NCBI GenBank assembly: GCA_020161695.1
Contig: JAIUOO010000001.1
Location: 372,001-436,000, forward strand
Direction: 5' to 3'
DNA length: 64,000 nucleotides
Source: Pseudomonadota bacterium
GTDB lineage: Bacteria > Pseudomonadota > Alphaproteobacteria > Rhizobiales > Phreatobacteraceae
Positions 16,855 through 24,413 of the stretch are shown one piece after another. The number at the start of each line of letters is the position of its first letter. Within the stretch, counting starts at the first letter, position 1. The position numbers and the translations under genes were made by a program. The notes below the pieces were generated by a model that saw nothing but the letters and a program-made list of their open reading frames with translations, searched no databases and was not told where the DNA came from.

Positions 16855-16866
16855 GGGCAATTGCCC
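16855..16866. promoter_or_regulatory. Palindrome GGGCAATTGCCC in the sod promoter region
   Basis: A perfect 12-base palindrome about 95 bases before the superoxide dismutase ATG. The TTGCCC half could also serve as a -35 element with TATGTG 17 bases on as -10. Operator status is inferred. Confidence 0.35.
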
Positions 16867-16959
16867 AGTCGGAACGGGCGGACTATGTGAGACGGTGTTG
16901 GTTCCGCAATGGCAGGTCTGCGCCCCCACAGCGCCGGCTGTCGCACCAGGAGAGTGGTC

Positions 16960-17559
16960 ATGACCTTCAAGCTCGACGATCTTCCCTACGCCCACGATGC
17001 CCTGCAGCCCTACATGTCGAAGGAAACGCTCGAGTATCATCACGACAAGCACCACCTCGCCTATGTGAACAACGGCAACAACGCCATCAAGGGCACCGAA
17101 TTCGAGGGCAAGAGCCTGGAAGAGATCGTCAAGGGTTCCTATGGCAAGAGCCCGGCCATCTTCAACAATGCCGGCCAGCACTACAACCACATCCATTTCT
17201 GGAAGTGGATGAAGCCCAATGGCGGCGGCAAGATCCCCGGCGGCCTCGAAAAGGCGATCGTCGATTCGTTCGGCTCGGTGGACAAGATGAAGGAAGACTT
17301 CGTCGCGGCGGGCGTCGGCCAGTTCGGCTCGGGCTGGGCCTGGCTCGAAGTGAAGAACGGCAAGGTCGGCATCGCCAAGACGCCGAACGGCGAGAGCCCG
17401 CTGGTGCATGGCGGCTCGCCGATCCTCGGCTGCGACGTGTGGGAGCATTCCTACTACATCGACTACCGCAACCGCCGCCCGGACTACCTGAAGGCTTTCG
17501 TCGAGCATCTCGTGAACTGGGAATACGTCGACGAGATGTTCCAGAAGGCGACCGCCTGA
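16960..17559 (+). CDS. sodB: Superoxide dismutase, Fe/Mn type
   Basis: 199 residues. Converts superoxide to oxygen and peroxide in the cytosol. Metal ligands are visible: His in LEYHHDKHHLAYVNN (first ligand), His in NAGQHYNHIHFWKW, and the DVWEH motif (CDVWEHSYYIDYRNR) with Asp and His. The ATG at 16960 has AGGAGAG seven bases upstream. No signal peptide. Fe versus Mn preference cannot be settled from these motifs; the sodB symbol follows common practice for this clade. A strong terminator follows 25 bases after the stop, so it is monocistronic. Confidence 0.95.
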   Translation: MTFKLDDLPYAHDALQPYMSKETLEYHHDKHHLAYVNNGNNAIKGTEFEGKSLEEIVKGSYGKSPAIFNNAGQHYNHIHFWKWMKPNGGGKIPGGLEKAIVDSFGSVDKMKEDFVAAGVGQFGSGWAWLEVKNGKVGIAKTPNGESPLVHGGSPILGCDVWEHSYYIDYRNRRPDYLKAFVEHLVNWEYVDEMFQKATA

Positions 17560-17584
17560 GGCGTTCGGACCTGCTAACCTACGG

Positions 17585-17612
17585 AAACCCCGGCCTAACA
17601 GCCGGGGTTTTT
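17585..17612 (+). terminator. Rho-independent terminator after the superoxide dismutase gene
   Basis: AAACCCCGGC, a short loop (CTAACA) and GCCGGGGTTT followed by further T residues form a stem of about nine GC-rich pairs with a U tract. Confidence 0.9.
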
Positions 17613-17658
17613 CGTTGTGGCGCGACAGGCAGTGCCAGACATGGCCCATACGGTCCCT

Positions 17659-17689
17659 CGTCATGCCCGGCACAAGGCCGGGCATGACG
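17659..17689. repeat. Palindromic intergenic repeat R1, short form (copy 3)
   Basis: 31 bases, CGTCATGCCCGG-CACAAGG-CCGGGCATGACG, between two convergent genes. Nearly identical to copy 1 in the other orientation of its asymmetric core. Confidence 0.82.
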
Positions 17690-17724
17690 GTTTGCGCGGG
17701 ACCGCCCCACGCTGAGCAATCCCC

Positions 17725-18429
17725 TCACGCGATCTCCGTCACGATCTTGCGCCTGACCGCCTCGGCGAACGACCGGTTCTCGTCCGCGACCTCCACGAAG
17801 GCGCCGGGACCGCCGATCACGGCGTCGCGGTAATAGTCCGGCAGCGGCTGTCCCAGCCGCGCCGGCACGCTGCCCCCCGGCCTGACGATGGCCAGCGCAT
17901 TGACCGTGATGCCCTTCGCCACGGCATCGTCGCGCGCCGCCTCCACGGCCCGGCCGCCGATATTCGGCCCGTCGCCGGATACGTCGATGACGCGCCGCAG
18001 GCCTGCATAGGCGCTGGTCTCGATCAGGTTCACGCAGAAATCGATGGCCGCCGAAATCGAATTGTAGCCCCGCGCGGCGCGCGGGCTGCGGATCAGCCTG
18101 TCGCCAAAGGCGCGGGCGCTGGCCTCGTCGCGGATCACCGCCCAGTCGGCAATGACGTGCTGCGAGTGCGGCCCGCCCCATTCCGTATAGATCACGGCGA
18201 GCGCGCCATGCGTGCCGTTGCGGATGACGGAGAGCACCTCGGGCGCGGCGAGCGCCGCCGCATAGCCCTCGCGCTGGAGCCTCAGTTCGTCATCGTCGAT
18301 GGAGCCCGAGCCATCAGCCGCCAGAGCCAGAACCACATCGACCGGCTCGCGCCGCTGGGCCAGAGCCAGCGAGGGGGCTGCCAGCCCCAGCCCGACCATC
18401 AGCCGCCGTGTCCATCGCATCGCTGCCAT
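17725..18429 (-). CDS. DUF1194 protein with von Willebrand factor A-like domain, exported
   Basis: 234 residues from the ATG at 18429 (GGGAGG upstream). A cleavable-type signal peptide (MRWTRRLMVGLGLAAPSLALA) is followed by VDVVLALAADGSGSIDDDEL, whose DGSGS is a metal-ion-dependent adhesion site. Further family phrases are AVIYTEWGGP, SPRAARGYNSISAAIDF and VIDVSGDGPNIGG. DUF1194 proteins are periplasmic and of unknown role. It is divergent from the MFS gene. Confidence 0.9.
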   Translation of the reverse strand: MAAMRWTRRLMVGLGLAAPSLALAQRREPVDVVLALAADGSGSIDDDELRLQREGYAAALAAPEVLSVIRNGTHGALAVIYTEWGGPHSQHVIADWAVIRDEASARAFGDRLIRSPRAARGYNSISAAIDFCVNLIETSAYAGLRRVIDVSGDGPNIGGRAVEAARDDAVAKGITVNALAIVRPGGSVPARLGQPLPDYYRDAVIGGPGAFVEVADENRSFAEAVRRKIVTEIA

Positions 18430-18547
18430 GACGCCTCCCGCCTGTCCTGCCATGTTGCGGACAGGCAGCCGCTATGACCACCGACAAGATCGTGAGCGGG
18501 CGCCCGCTCGTATAGGGTGCGCCTCCCGTCCCGAACCGCGACATGGC

Positions 18548-19696
18548 ATGCCCCTTCTCGTTCTGCTCTCCGTCGGCACGCTGATCGTCGGTTTCGGCGC
18601 CTTCAGCGTCATCGGCGTCATCTCGCCCATGACGCGCGACCTGGCGCTGACGCCGGTCGGCGCGGGCTGGATCGTCAGCGCCTATGCGCTCGCCTATGCC
18701 ATTGGCTCGCCGCTCGGCACCTCGCTCCCCGGGCGTTTCGACCGCCGGACCGTGCTCGTCCTCGGCATGGTGCTGCTCGTCTGCGGCGCGCTGCTGACGG
18801 CGGTCGCCACCTCCCCCGTCCTGCTCTATGCCGGCCGCATCGTGCTCGCCTGCGGCGCCGGCATCTATTCGCCGACGGCGGCCGGCGTCGCCATGGCCAC
18901 CGTCGCGCCCGCCATGCGCGGCCGGGCGCTGGCCACCGTCTATGCCGGACTGACCGTCTCGCAGGTCATCGGCATTCCCGCCGCCAGTTCCATCGGCTTC
19001 ACCATCGGCTGGCCCTGGCTGTTCCACGGCATAGCCGCGGCGGGAGCCCTGATGGCGGTCGCGCTCGCGCTGCGCGTGCCCGCGCGCATTGCCGTCGCGC
19101 CTGCCACCCTCGGCGACCTGTTCCGCGCCATGGCCGACCCGCGGCTGGCACTGGCCGTGTCGGTGACGCTGACGGTGATGGGCGCCGCCTGGATCCCCTA
19201 TACGTTCCTTGCGCCGATCATCGAGGAACGGACCGGCGGCGGGGCCGGCATCGTCGGCACGCTGCTGATCGTCTACGGCATCGGCTCGGTCGCCGGCAAC
19301 GCGCTGGGTGGTTTCCTCGTCGACCGGATCGGCGCGGGGCGCACGCTGCTGCTCGCCGCCAGCGGGCCGCTGCCGTTCATGGCGGCTTTGTGCTTCTTCG
19401 CCTGGGACGCCTGGCTCGGCGGCTTCCTGCTGTTCATGTGGGGCCTGCTCGGCTGGTCCATCGGCGTGTCGCAGCAGGCGCGGCTCGTCGCGCTCGATCC
19501 GGCCCGCACGCAGGTCCTGCTCTCGCTGAACGCCGCGTGCATGTATGTCGGCGCCGCCTTCGGATCGGCGGTGGCGGGCGTCGCCAAGGCGGTCGGCGGG
19601 ACGCCGGCCATCGGCGTCGCGACCCTCGCGCTCGGTCTCGTCGGCGTCGCGCATGTGCTCCTGTCGCTGCGCATCGGCGGGCGGCGGGGCGACTGA
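18548..19696 (+). CDS. MFS transporter (drug/sugar efflux type)
   Basis: 382 residues with twelve predicted membrane helices over the whole length. The MFS motif region between helices 2 and 3 reads GTSLPGRFDRRTVLVLGM, and helix 4-5 carries AGRIVLACGAGIYSPTAAGVA. It resembles the arabinose/AraJ-like efflux subgroup, but the substrate cannot be told. The ATG at 18548 begins directly with helix 1 (LLVLLSVGTLIVGFGAFS); an out-of-frame ATG lies five bases upstream. The gene stands alone. Confidence 0.88.
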   Translation: MPLLVLLSVGTLIVGFGAFSVIGVISPMTRDLALTPVGAGWIVSAYALAYAIGSPLGTSLPGRFDRRTVLVLGMVLLVCGALLTAVATSPVLLYAGRIVLACGAGIYSPTAAGVAMATVAPAMRGRALATVYAGLTVSQVIGIPAASSIGFTIGWPWLFHGIAAAGALMAVALALRVPARIAVAPATLGDLFRAMADPRLALAVSVTLTVMGAAWIPYTFLAPIIEERTGGGAGIVGTLLIVYGIGSVAGNALGGFLVDRIGAGRTLLLAASGPLPFMAALCFFAWDAWLGGFLLFMWGLLGWSIGVSQQARLVALDPARTQVLLSLNAACMYVGAAFGSAVAGVAKAVGGTPAIGVATLALGLVGVAHVLLSLRIGGRRGD

Positions 19697-19727
19697 TACG
19701 CTGCTCGGAAAGTCCTCGACCTCTCCG

Positions 19728-19817
19728 CGTCATGCCCGCCCTTGTGGCGGGTATCCACGAATTGCCTTTGATACCGCGTTCAAGTCGTGGATGGCCGGGA
19801 CAGGCCCGGCCATGACG
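19728..19817. repeat. Palindromic intergenic repeat R1 (copy 4)
   Basis: 90 bases from CGTCATGCCCGCCCTTGTGG to CCCGGCCATGACG with inner ATCCACGAATTGCC...TTCAAGTCGTGGAT. It lies between convergent MFS and oligopeptidase genes. Confidence 0.85.
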
Positions 19818-19852
19818 CAGAGGGTGGCGATCACCCGATTTTCAGATGACCT

Positions 19853-21970
19853 CTATGCCGCGTTCTCCGCCGCGTCCGTCACGGCCACCGCGAAGGCGTA
19901 GGAGCGCGCCACCTCGGCAAGACGGTCGAAGCGGCCGGCCGCGCCGCCATGGCCGGCATCCATGTTGGTGACCAGCAGCACGGGATTGGCGTCGGTCTTC
20001 GCCGCGCGCAGCCTCGCCACCCACTTGGCCGGCTCCCAATAGGTGACACGCGGGTCGGAGACGCCGCCGAGCGCGAGGATCGGCGGATAGGCCTGCGGCC
20101 TGACATTGTCGTAGGGCGAATAGGCCAGCATGCGCCGGAATGCCTCGACGTCCTCGATCGGATTGCCCCATTCGCGCCATTCCGGCGGGGTCAGCGGCAG
20201 GGTGTCGTCGAGCATGGTGTTGATGACATCGACGAACGGCACCTCGGCGAGGATGCCGGCGAACAGGTCCGGCCGCATGTTGGCGACCGCGCCCATCAGC
20301 ATGCCGCCGGCCGAGCCGCCCTGCGCGACGATGCGGCCCTTCGCCGTGAAGCCGCTGGCGATCAGGTGCTCGGCCGCCGCGATGAAATCGGTGAAGGTGT
20401 TCGTCTTGTGCTCGCGCTTGCCGGTCCGATACCAGCGATAGCCCTTCTCCATGCCGCCGCGGACATGGGCGATGGCGTAGATGAAGCCGCGATCGACCAG
20501 CGACAGCCGGGCGGTCGAGAACGAGGCCGGCATGGAGGCTCCATAGGAGCCGTAGCCGTAGAGCAGCACCGGCGCGGTGCCGTCGAGTGGCGTTCCCTTC
20601 GCATAGACCAGCGACACCGGCACGGTCTCGCCGTCGGGCGCGGGCGCCATCAGGCGGCGGGTGACATAGGCTTCGGGATCGTGGCCGGAGGGCACTTCCT
20701 GGCGCTTCCTCAGCGTGCGCGTGCGGGCGCGCATGTCGTAGTCCCACGTCTCGTTCGGCGTGGTCATCGAGGAATAGACGAAGCGCAGCGTGTCGGTATC
20801 GAACTCGTAGCCCGCGATGACGCCGAGCGAGTAGGCCTCCTCGTCGAAGGCGATGGCGTGTTCCTCGCCGCTCGTCAGGTTGCGGATGACGATGCGCGGC
20901 AGGGCGTTCTCGCGTTCGAGGCGGATCAGCCAGTCCCTCAGCACGGTCGCGGAGAGAACCAGCACGCCCGGCCGGTGCGGTACGATCTCGATCCAGTTGG
21001 CCCTGGCGGGATCGGCGAGAGGCGCCGCGACGATGCGGTAGTCCTCGGCCTCGTCATTGGTGCGGATGAACAGGGTCGGCCGGCCCTGCCAGTCCGGATG
21101 GTAGTCGGGATAGGACTTCACGTCGTCGATGCGCGGCAGGATCAGGCGCGGTGTTGCCGCCGCGTCTTCGAGATCGAGCACCCAGGTCTCGGTTGAATCG
21201 CTCTGCGCGCCCGAAATGATCGCGAGGCCGCCGGCGGTCGTCTCGCCCATGCCGACGAAGACGGTCGTGTCGCGTTCCTCGAAGACCAGCGCATCGGCCT
21301 GCTGCGATGTACCGAGGACATGACGGAAGATCTTCAGCGGACGATGGTTGTCGTCGAGGCGGATGTAGAACAGGCGGGAGGCATCGCTCGACCAGACCGC
21401 GTCGCCGCCGGTCTCGGCGAGTTCGTCGGCCATATCCTCGCCGGTCGAAAGATCGCGCACTTTCAGCGTGAAGAATTCCGAACCCTTGTCGTCGTGGCTC
21501 CAGGCCAGCAGCCGATGGTCGGGACTGTGGGCCGCGCCACCGAGATCGAAGAACGGCCGGCCATCGGCCAGCGCGTCGCCGTCGAGCATGATCTGGTCGG
21601 CGCCGCCACCGCGCGGGCGGCGGCTGACCAGCGGGTGCTGGCCGCCCTCGCGATAGCTCTCGAAATACTCCCACGGCCCGTCCGGCGAGGGCACGGAGGC
21701 ATCGTCCTCCTTGATGCGGCCGCGCATCTCGCGGACCATCGCCTCGATCAGCGGCTTGACCGGCGCCAGAACGGCATCGGAATAGGCGTTCTCGGCGAGG
21801 AGATGCGCCCGGATGTCGGCCGGCAGGACGGCCGGGTCGCGCAGCGCCTCCTGCCAGTTCGCCGCCCGCATCCAGTGGAACTCGTCGGACAGTTCGGTGC
21901 CGTGAACCACCGTCTGGTGGATGCGGCGCTCGGCGACGGGCGGAACTGCGGCGGCGGGATCGAGACGCAT
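19853..21970 (-). CDS. ptrB: Oligopeptidase B-like S9 family serine peptidase
   Basis: 705 residues, the usual length. Cleaves short peptides after basic residues in the cytosol. An N-terminal beta-propeller (residues about 70-410) gates a C-terminal alpha/beta hydrolase domain with nucleophile Ser553 in QGGSAGGML and catalytic His674 in MDAGHGG; the acidic residue lies in the conserved ALGGVSDPRV region. The start ATG at 21970 gives the typical N-terminus (PPVAERRIHQTVVHGTELSD). It reads away from mucR across a 450-base AT-rich gap. Confidence 0.93.
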   Translation of the reverse strand: MRLDPAAAVPPVAERRIHQTVVHGTELSDEFHWMRAANWQEALRDPAVLPADIRAHLLAENAYSDAVLAPVKPLIEAMVREMRGRIKEDDASVPSPDGPWEYFESYREGGQHPLVSRRPRGGGADQIMLDGDALADGRPFFDLGGAAHSPDHRLLAWSHDDKGSEFFTLKVRDLSTGEDMADELAETGGDAVWSSDASRLFYIRLDDNHRPLKIFRHVLGTSQQADALVFEERDTTVFVGMGETTAGGLAIISGAQSDSTETWVLDLEDAAATPRLILPRIDDVKSYPDYHPDWQGRPTLFIRTNDEAEDYRIVAAPLADPARANWIEIVPHRPGVLVLSATVLRDWLIRLERENALPRIVIRNLTSGEEHAIAFDEEAYSLGVIAGYEFDTDTLRFVYSSMTTPNETWDYDMRARTRTLRKRQEVPSGHDPEAYVTRRLMAPAPDGETVPVSLVYAKGTPLDGTAPVLLYGYGSYGASMPASFSTARLSLVDRGFIYAIAHVRGGMEKGYRWYRTGKREHKTNTFTDFIAAAEHLIASGFTAKGRIVAQGGSAGGMLMGAVANMRPDLFAGILAEVPFVDVINTMLDDTLPLTPPEWREWGNPIEDVEAFRRMLAYSPYDNVRPQAYPPILALGGVSDPRVTYWEPAKWVARLRAAKTDANPVLLVTNMDAGHGGAAGRFDRLAEVARSYAFAVAVTDAAENAA

Positions 21971-22423
21971 GAAGAGTTATCCGGCGCTATCAGGAAAGGG
22001 CTTCCAGTCCACGGCAGGACGGGGAAGCCGCAAGACGGCCTCGTCAGAGTGCCGCATGGAGCCCGTCAGTTAAGGGCATGCCCGTGCCAGCGCAATGGCG
22101 GCAACTGGCATACAAGTCGCGGCTCCCGCAGAGAACACCGGTTGCAAAACGTTTCAAGCCGCACGTTTTCGGAAACTGTGAAACGAAAAATGCACAATGG
22201 CCCGCACCACATCTCGGCCGACGGCACGATTTTTACTTTCAACAGCTGTGAATGGCCTTGCAAGTCCAGTTCAACGGCAGTATCTGCCTCGCACAGACGG
22301 TCTCCCGAATCGCGCCGCCTCTGGGTGATGCCCTTCGGACCGTTGTTGAATTCAGCAAATCGAGCTGATCGCTCAAGTGTCGCGGCCTTTGCTGAAGGCC
22401 GCCTGTCAGAGGATTTCCGGACC
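21971..22423. promoter_or_regulatory. Divergent regulatory region between ptrB and mucR, about 450 bases
   Basis: Visibly less GC-rich than its surroundings, as expected for targets of MucR-type regulators, which favour AT-rich DNA; autoregulation is inferred. CGTTTC at 22150 and GAAACG at 22180 form an inverted pair around CACGTTTTCGG. A perfect 8-base stem (GCGGCCTT/AAGGCCGC, loop TGCTG) occupies 22382-22402 in the mucR leader. No gene is supported here, although open frames from both sides extend into it. Confidence 0.55.
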
Positions 22424-22846
22424 ATGGCCGACTCGTCGAACGCCAACAACTATATCGAGCTCGCCGCCGATATTGTCTCGGCTTACGTCAGCAACAATTC
22501 GGTTTCCGCCAATGATCTGCCGGGCCTGATCAACAGCGTCCACAACGCCCTGCTCAATGTCACGACTGGCAAGGTCGAAGTTCCGGCCGAGCCGCTGAAG
22601 CCGGTCGTGCCGATCAAGAAGTCGATCACGCCCGACTACATCGTCTGCCTGGAGGACGGCAAGAAGTTCAAGTCGCTGAAGCGGCATCTGCGCACCCAGT
22701 ACAATCTCTCGCCGGAGGACTACCGCGAGAAGTGGGGCCTGCCGGCCGACTATCCGATGGTGGCTCCGAACTACGCCGCCGCGCGCTCGCAGCTCGCCAA
22801 GCAGATGGGCCTCGGCCAGCAGCGCCGCCGGGGCAAGGGCCGCTGA
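22424..22846 (+). CDS. mucR: MucR/Ros family transcriptional regulator
   Basis: 140 residues from the ATG at 22424 with AGAGGA upstream. Typical MucR layout: an acidic helical N-terminus used for oligomerisation (NNYIELAADIVSAYVSNN), then a degenerate zinc finger DYIVCLEDGKKFKSLKRHLR with Cys75 and His88, followed by TQYNLSPEDYREKWGLPADY. The second finger Cys is Asp and the fourth ligand position is Gln, as in many MucR proteins. It is a global DNA-binding regulator of envelope, motility and cell-cycle genes in Hyphomicrobiales. A strong terminator follows. Confidence 0.95.
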   Translation: MADSSNANNYIELAADIVSAYVSNNSVSANDLPGLINSVHNALLNVTTGKVEVPAEPLKPVVPIKKSITPDYIVCLEDGKKFKSLKRHLRTQYNLSPEDYREKWGLPADYPMVAPNYAAARSQLAKQMGLGQQRRRGKGR

Positions 22847-22874
22847 GCCCTGCCATCCCGGCACGAGACAAGAG

Positions 22875-22905
22875 GCGCCGCGCGGTCATTCGCGCGGCGC
22901 TTTTT
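22875..22905 (+). terminator. Rho-independent terminator after mucR
   Basis: A perfect ten-base-pair stem GCGCCGCGCG/CGCGCGGCGC with a six-base loop (GTCATT) and TTTTTCTTT. On the other strand its left arm overlaps the last codons of the convergent 111-residue gene. Confidence 0.93.
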
Positions 22906-23221
22906 CTTTGTCCGGTTGCGTGTTGCCCGGCTGGTTCTTGCCCGGAGCCTGGCGCGCCAGAGCGCGCACGAGGGCGGCATGCCTCGCCAGATCGTAGCCC
23001 GCCCCCTCGCCCGCGCCGAGCACACGCTCGCGCCGGAGGGCGCGTGCGAGGCGCGGCCCCTCCCCGTTTCCGGCAGTCGGAAAGCAGCGCTCGGCCTCCG
23101 CCGACGGGCCGTCGGTGCCGCCGGGCGTCCTGACGGACTCCGAGCGCCAGGACCGGATGCGCCCCGGAAGCGGCCGGCCTTTGCGCGGCTGCCGGGAATG
23201 CGAACCCTTCGGACGAACCAT
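22886..23221 (-). CDS. Small basic protein of unknown function (111 residues)
   Basis: 111 residues starting MVRPKGSHSRQPRKGRPLPG, very basic and probably disordered at the N-terminus, then a helical stretch (PRLARALRRERVLGAGEGAG and HAALVRALARQ). Support is an almost ideal ribosome site AGGAGG six bases before the ATG at 23221, in a 17-base leader nearly identical, in inverted orientation, to that of the DnaA-like gene at 23449. Its stop codon lies inside the mucR terminator hairpin. No family is recognised; the composition leaves some doubt that the whole frame is conserved. Confidence 0.55.
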   Translation of the reverse strand: MVRPKGSHSRQPRKGRPLPGRIRSWRSESVRTPGGTDGPSAEAERCFPTAGNGEGPRLARALRRERVLGAGEGAGYDLARHAALVRALARQAPGKNQPGNTQPDKEKAPRE

Positions 23222-23388
23222 GACGAGCCTCCTGCGACGAGGCCCCGAGCATCGGTTCGCAGGAAATGATGGGGACAACTTTTGCGATATATTTTCTCGC
23301 ACTGGTTGTGGAATGGGCAGTGAAGCATTTGAGCCGGCTCGGCTTTTCGGCCTCCTGACACGATAGGGACAACTCAGAGGAATAAAAA

Positions 23389-23434
23389 CTTATCCTCATT
23401 GAGCGTCCGGCATATGAGGATTATTGTCCTCATT
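23389..23434. promoter_or_regulatory. Cluster of three DnaA-box-like 9-mers before the DnaA-like gene
   Basis: TTATCCTCA (23390-23398, forward), TAATCCTCA (23415-23423, reverse strand, read as TGAGGATTA on the forward strand) and TTGTCCTCA (23424-23432, forward). Each resembles the DnaA box TTATCCACA but shares TCCTCA instead of TCCACA. The first two form an ATCCTCAT/ATGAGGAT inverted repeat. The cluster ends 15 bases before the ATG of the DnaA-domain-IV-like gene. Confidence 0.6.
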
Positions 23435-23448
23435 CAGGAGGCTCGTTC

Positions 23449-23829
23449 ATGTTGCTGCGCCCGCTGCCGTCGCCACCCGTACCCAGCCGCCTGCCCTGCG
23501 CGCCCCAACGCCCGGCAACCATCGACATCGCCATCGCCCTCGCCGCCTGGGACAGCGGCGTCGAACTGGCGGATATCGGCGGCGACCGCCGGGGCGAAGC
23601 CCAGGTCGCGGGCGCGCGGCAGCTGGCGATCTATCTCGCCCATGTCGCGCTTGGCCATGACCTCAGCCGCCTGTCGCTGGCCTTCGGGCGCGACCGCGCC
23701 ACGATCCGGCACGCGCTCCGCCGCGTCGAGGACGACCGCGACGATCCCGATTTCGACCGGCGCGTCTCGCGGCTCGAAGCCATCCTCCTGCTGGTCCGCC
23801 CGGTGCTCGCAGGCGAGGTGCGCGCATGA
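23449..23829 (+). CDS. DnaA domain IV-like helix-turn-helix protein
   Basis: 126 residues. After a Pro-rich start, residues 24-100 match the DNA-binding domain IV of the replication initiator DnaA: ARQLAIYLAHVALGHDLSRL (RQ at 57-58), then LAFGRDRATIRHALRRVEDD (RDRAT at 81-85, where DnaA has RDHTT). The AAA+ ATPase domain is absent, so it cannot open an origin by itself; it is more likely a regulator binding DnaA-box-like sequence. AGGAGG precedes the ATG. The stop overlaps the ATG of the DUF6456 gene (ATGA), so the two are coupled. Confidence 0.85.
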   Translation: MLLRPLPSPPVPSRLPCAPQRPATIDIAIALAAWDSGVELADIGGDRRGEAQVAGARQLAIYLAHVALGHDLSRLSLAFGRDRATIRHALRRVEDDRDDPDFDRRVSRLEAILLLVRPVLAGEVRA

Positions 23830-24410
23830 GCCGGAACGCGACCCGCGCCGCGGCCGACGATGACAACGACCGCTTCCGCCGCGCCCATCAGGAGCGCGCG
23901 CGGATCGAGACGGCGGACGGCCCGGTCGAGATCGACCTGTCCGAGAGTCCGCTGCGCTGGCTCGCCAGCCGGCGCGATGTCGCGGGACGGCCGTTCCTGT
24001 CCGCCGCCGAGGTGGATGCCGGCGAGCGGTTCCGCCGCGACTTCACGCAGGCGGGGCTATCCCCGCGGCTGGGCGCACAACTGGCGGCCCCGGTCGCGCG
24101 TGGCGGCGCGGGTGTGCCGGCCGACTATTCCGATATCGTCGTTGCGGCCCGCAGGCGGCTGGCCCGGGCGACGGATGCCGTCGGGCCGGACTTCGCCTCG
24201 CTGCTGCTCGACATCTGCGGCTTCCTGAAGGGGCTCGAACAGGCCGAGCGCGAACGGCAATGGCCGCTGCGCACCGCCAAGGTCGTGCTCAAGCTGGCAC
24301 TGGGCGCCCTCGCCCGCGCCTATGGGCTGGACGAGACCGCGCAGGGGCCCGCCCAGTCGCGCGGCATCCGCGCGTGGAGCGCGGCGGCGGGAGACCCGCC
24401 GCCGCGGTGA
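23826..24410 (+). CDS. DUF6456 domain protein
   Basis: 194 residues. Phrases typical of DUF6456 are SPLRWLASRRDVAGRPFLSA, AAEVDAGERFRRDFTQAGL, then the C-terminal DFASLLLDICGFLKGLEQAE with RQWPLRTAKVVLKLALGALA. It looks like a compact helical, DNA-associated protein, but no activity is known. Its four-base overlap with the DnaA-like gene argues that both act together. The C-terminal tail (GIRAWSAAAGDPPPR) crosses a GCGGCGGG/CCCGCCGC hairpin. It converges on the M20 peptidase gene with a three-base gap. Confidence 0.82.
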   Translation: MSRNATRAAADDDNDRFRRAHQERARIETADGPVEIDLSESPLRWLASRRDVAGRPFLSAAEVDAGERFRRDFTQAGLSPRLGAQLAAPVARGGAGVPADYSDIVVAARRRLARATDAVGPDFASLLLDICGFLKGLEQAERERQWPLRTAKVVLKLALGALARAYGLDETAQGPAQSRGIRAWSAAAGDPPPR

Positions 24411-24413
24411 AGG

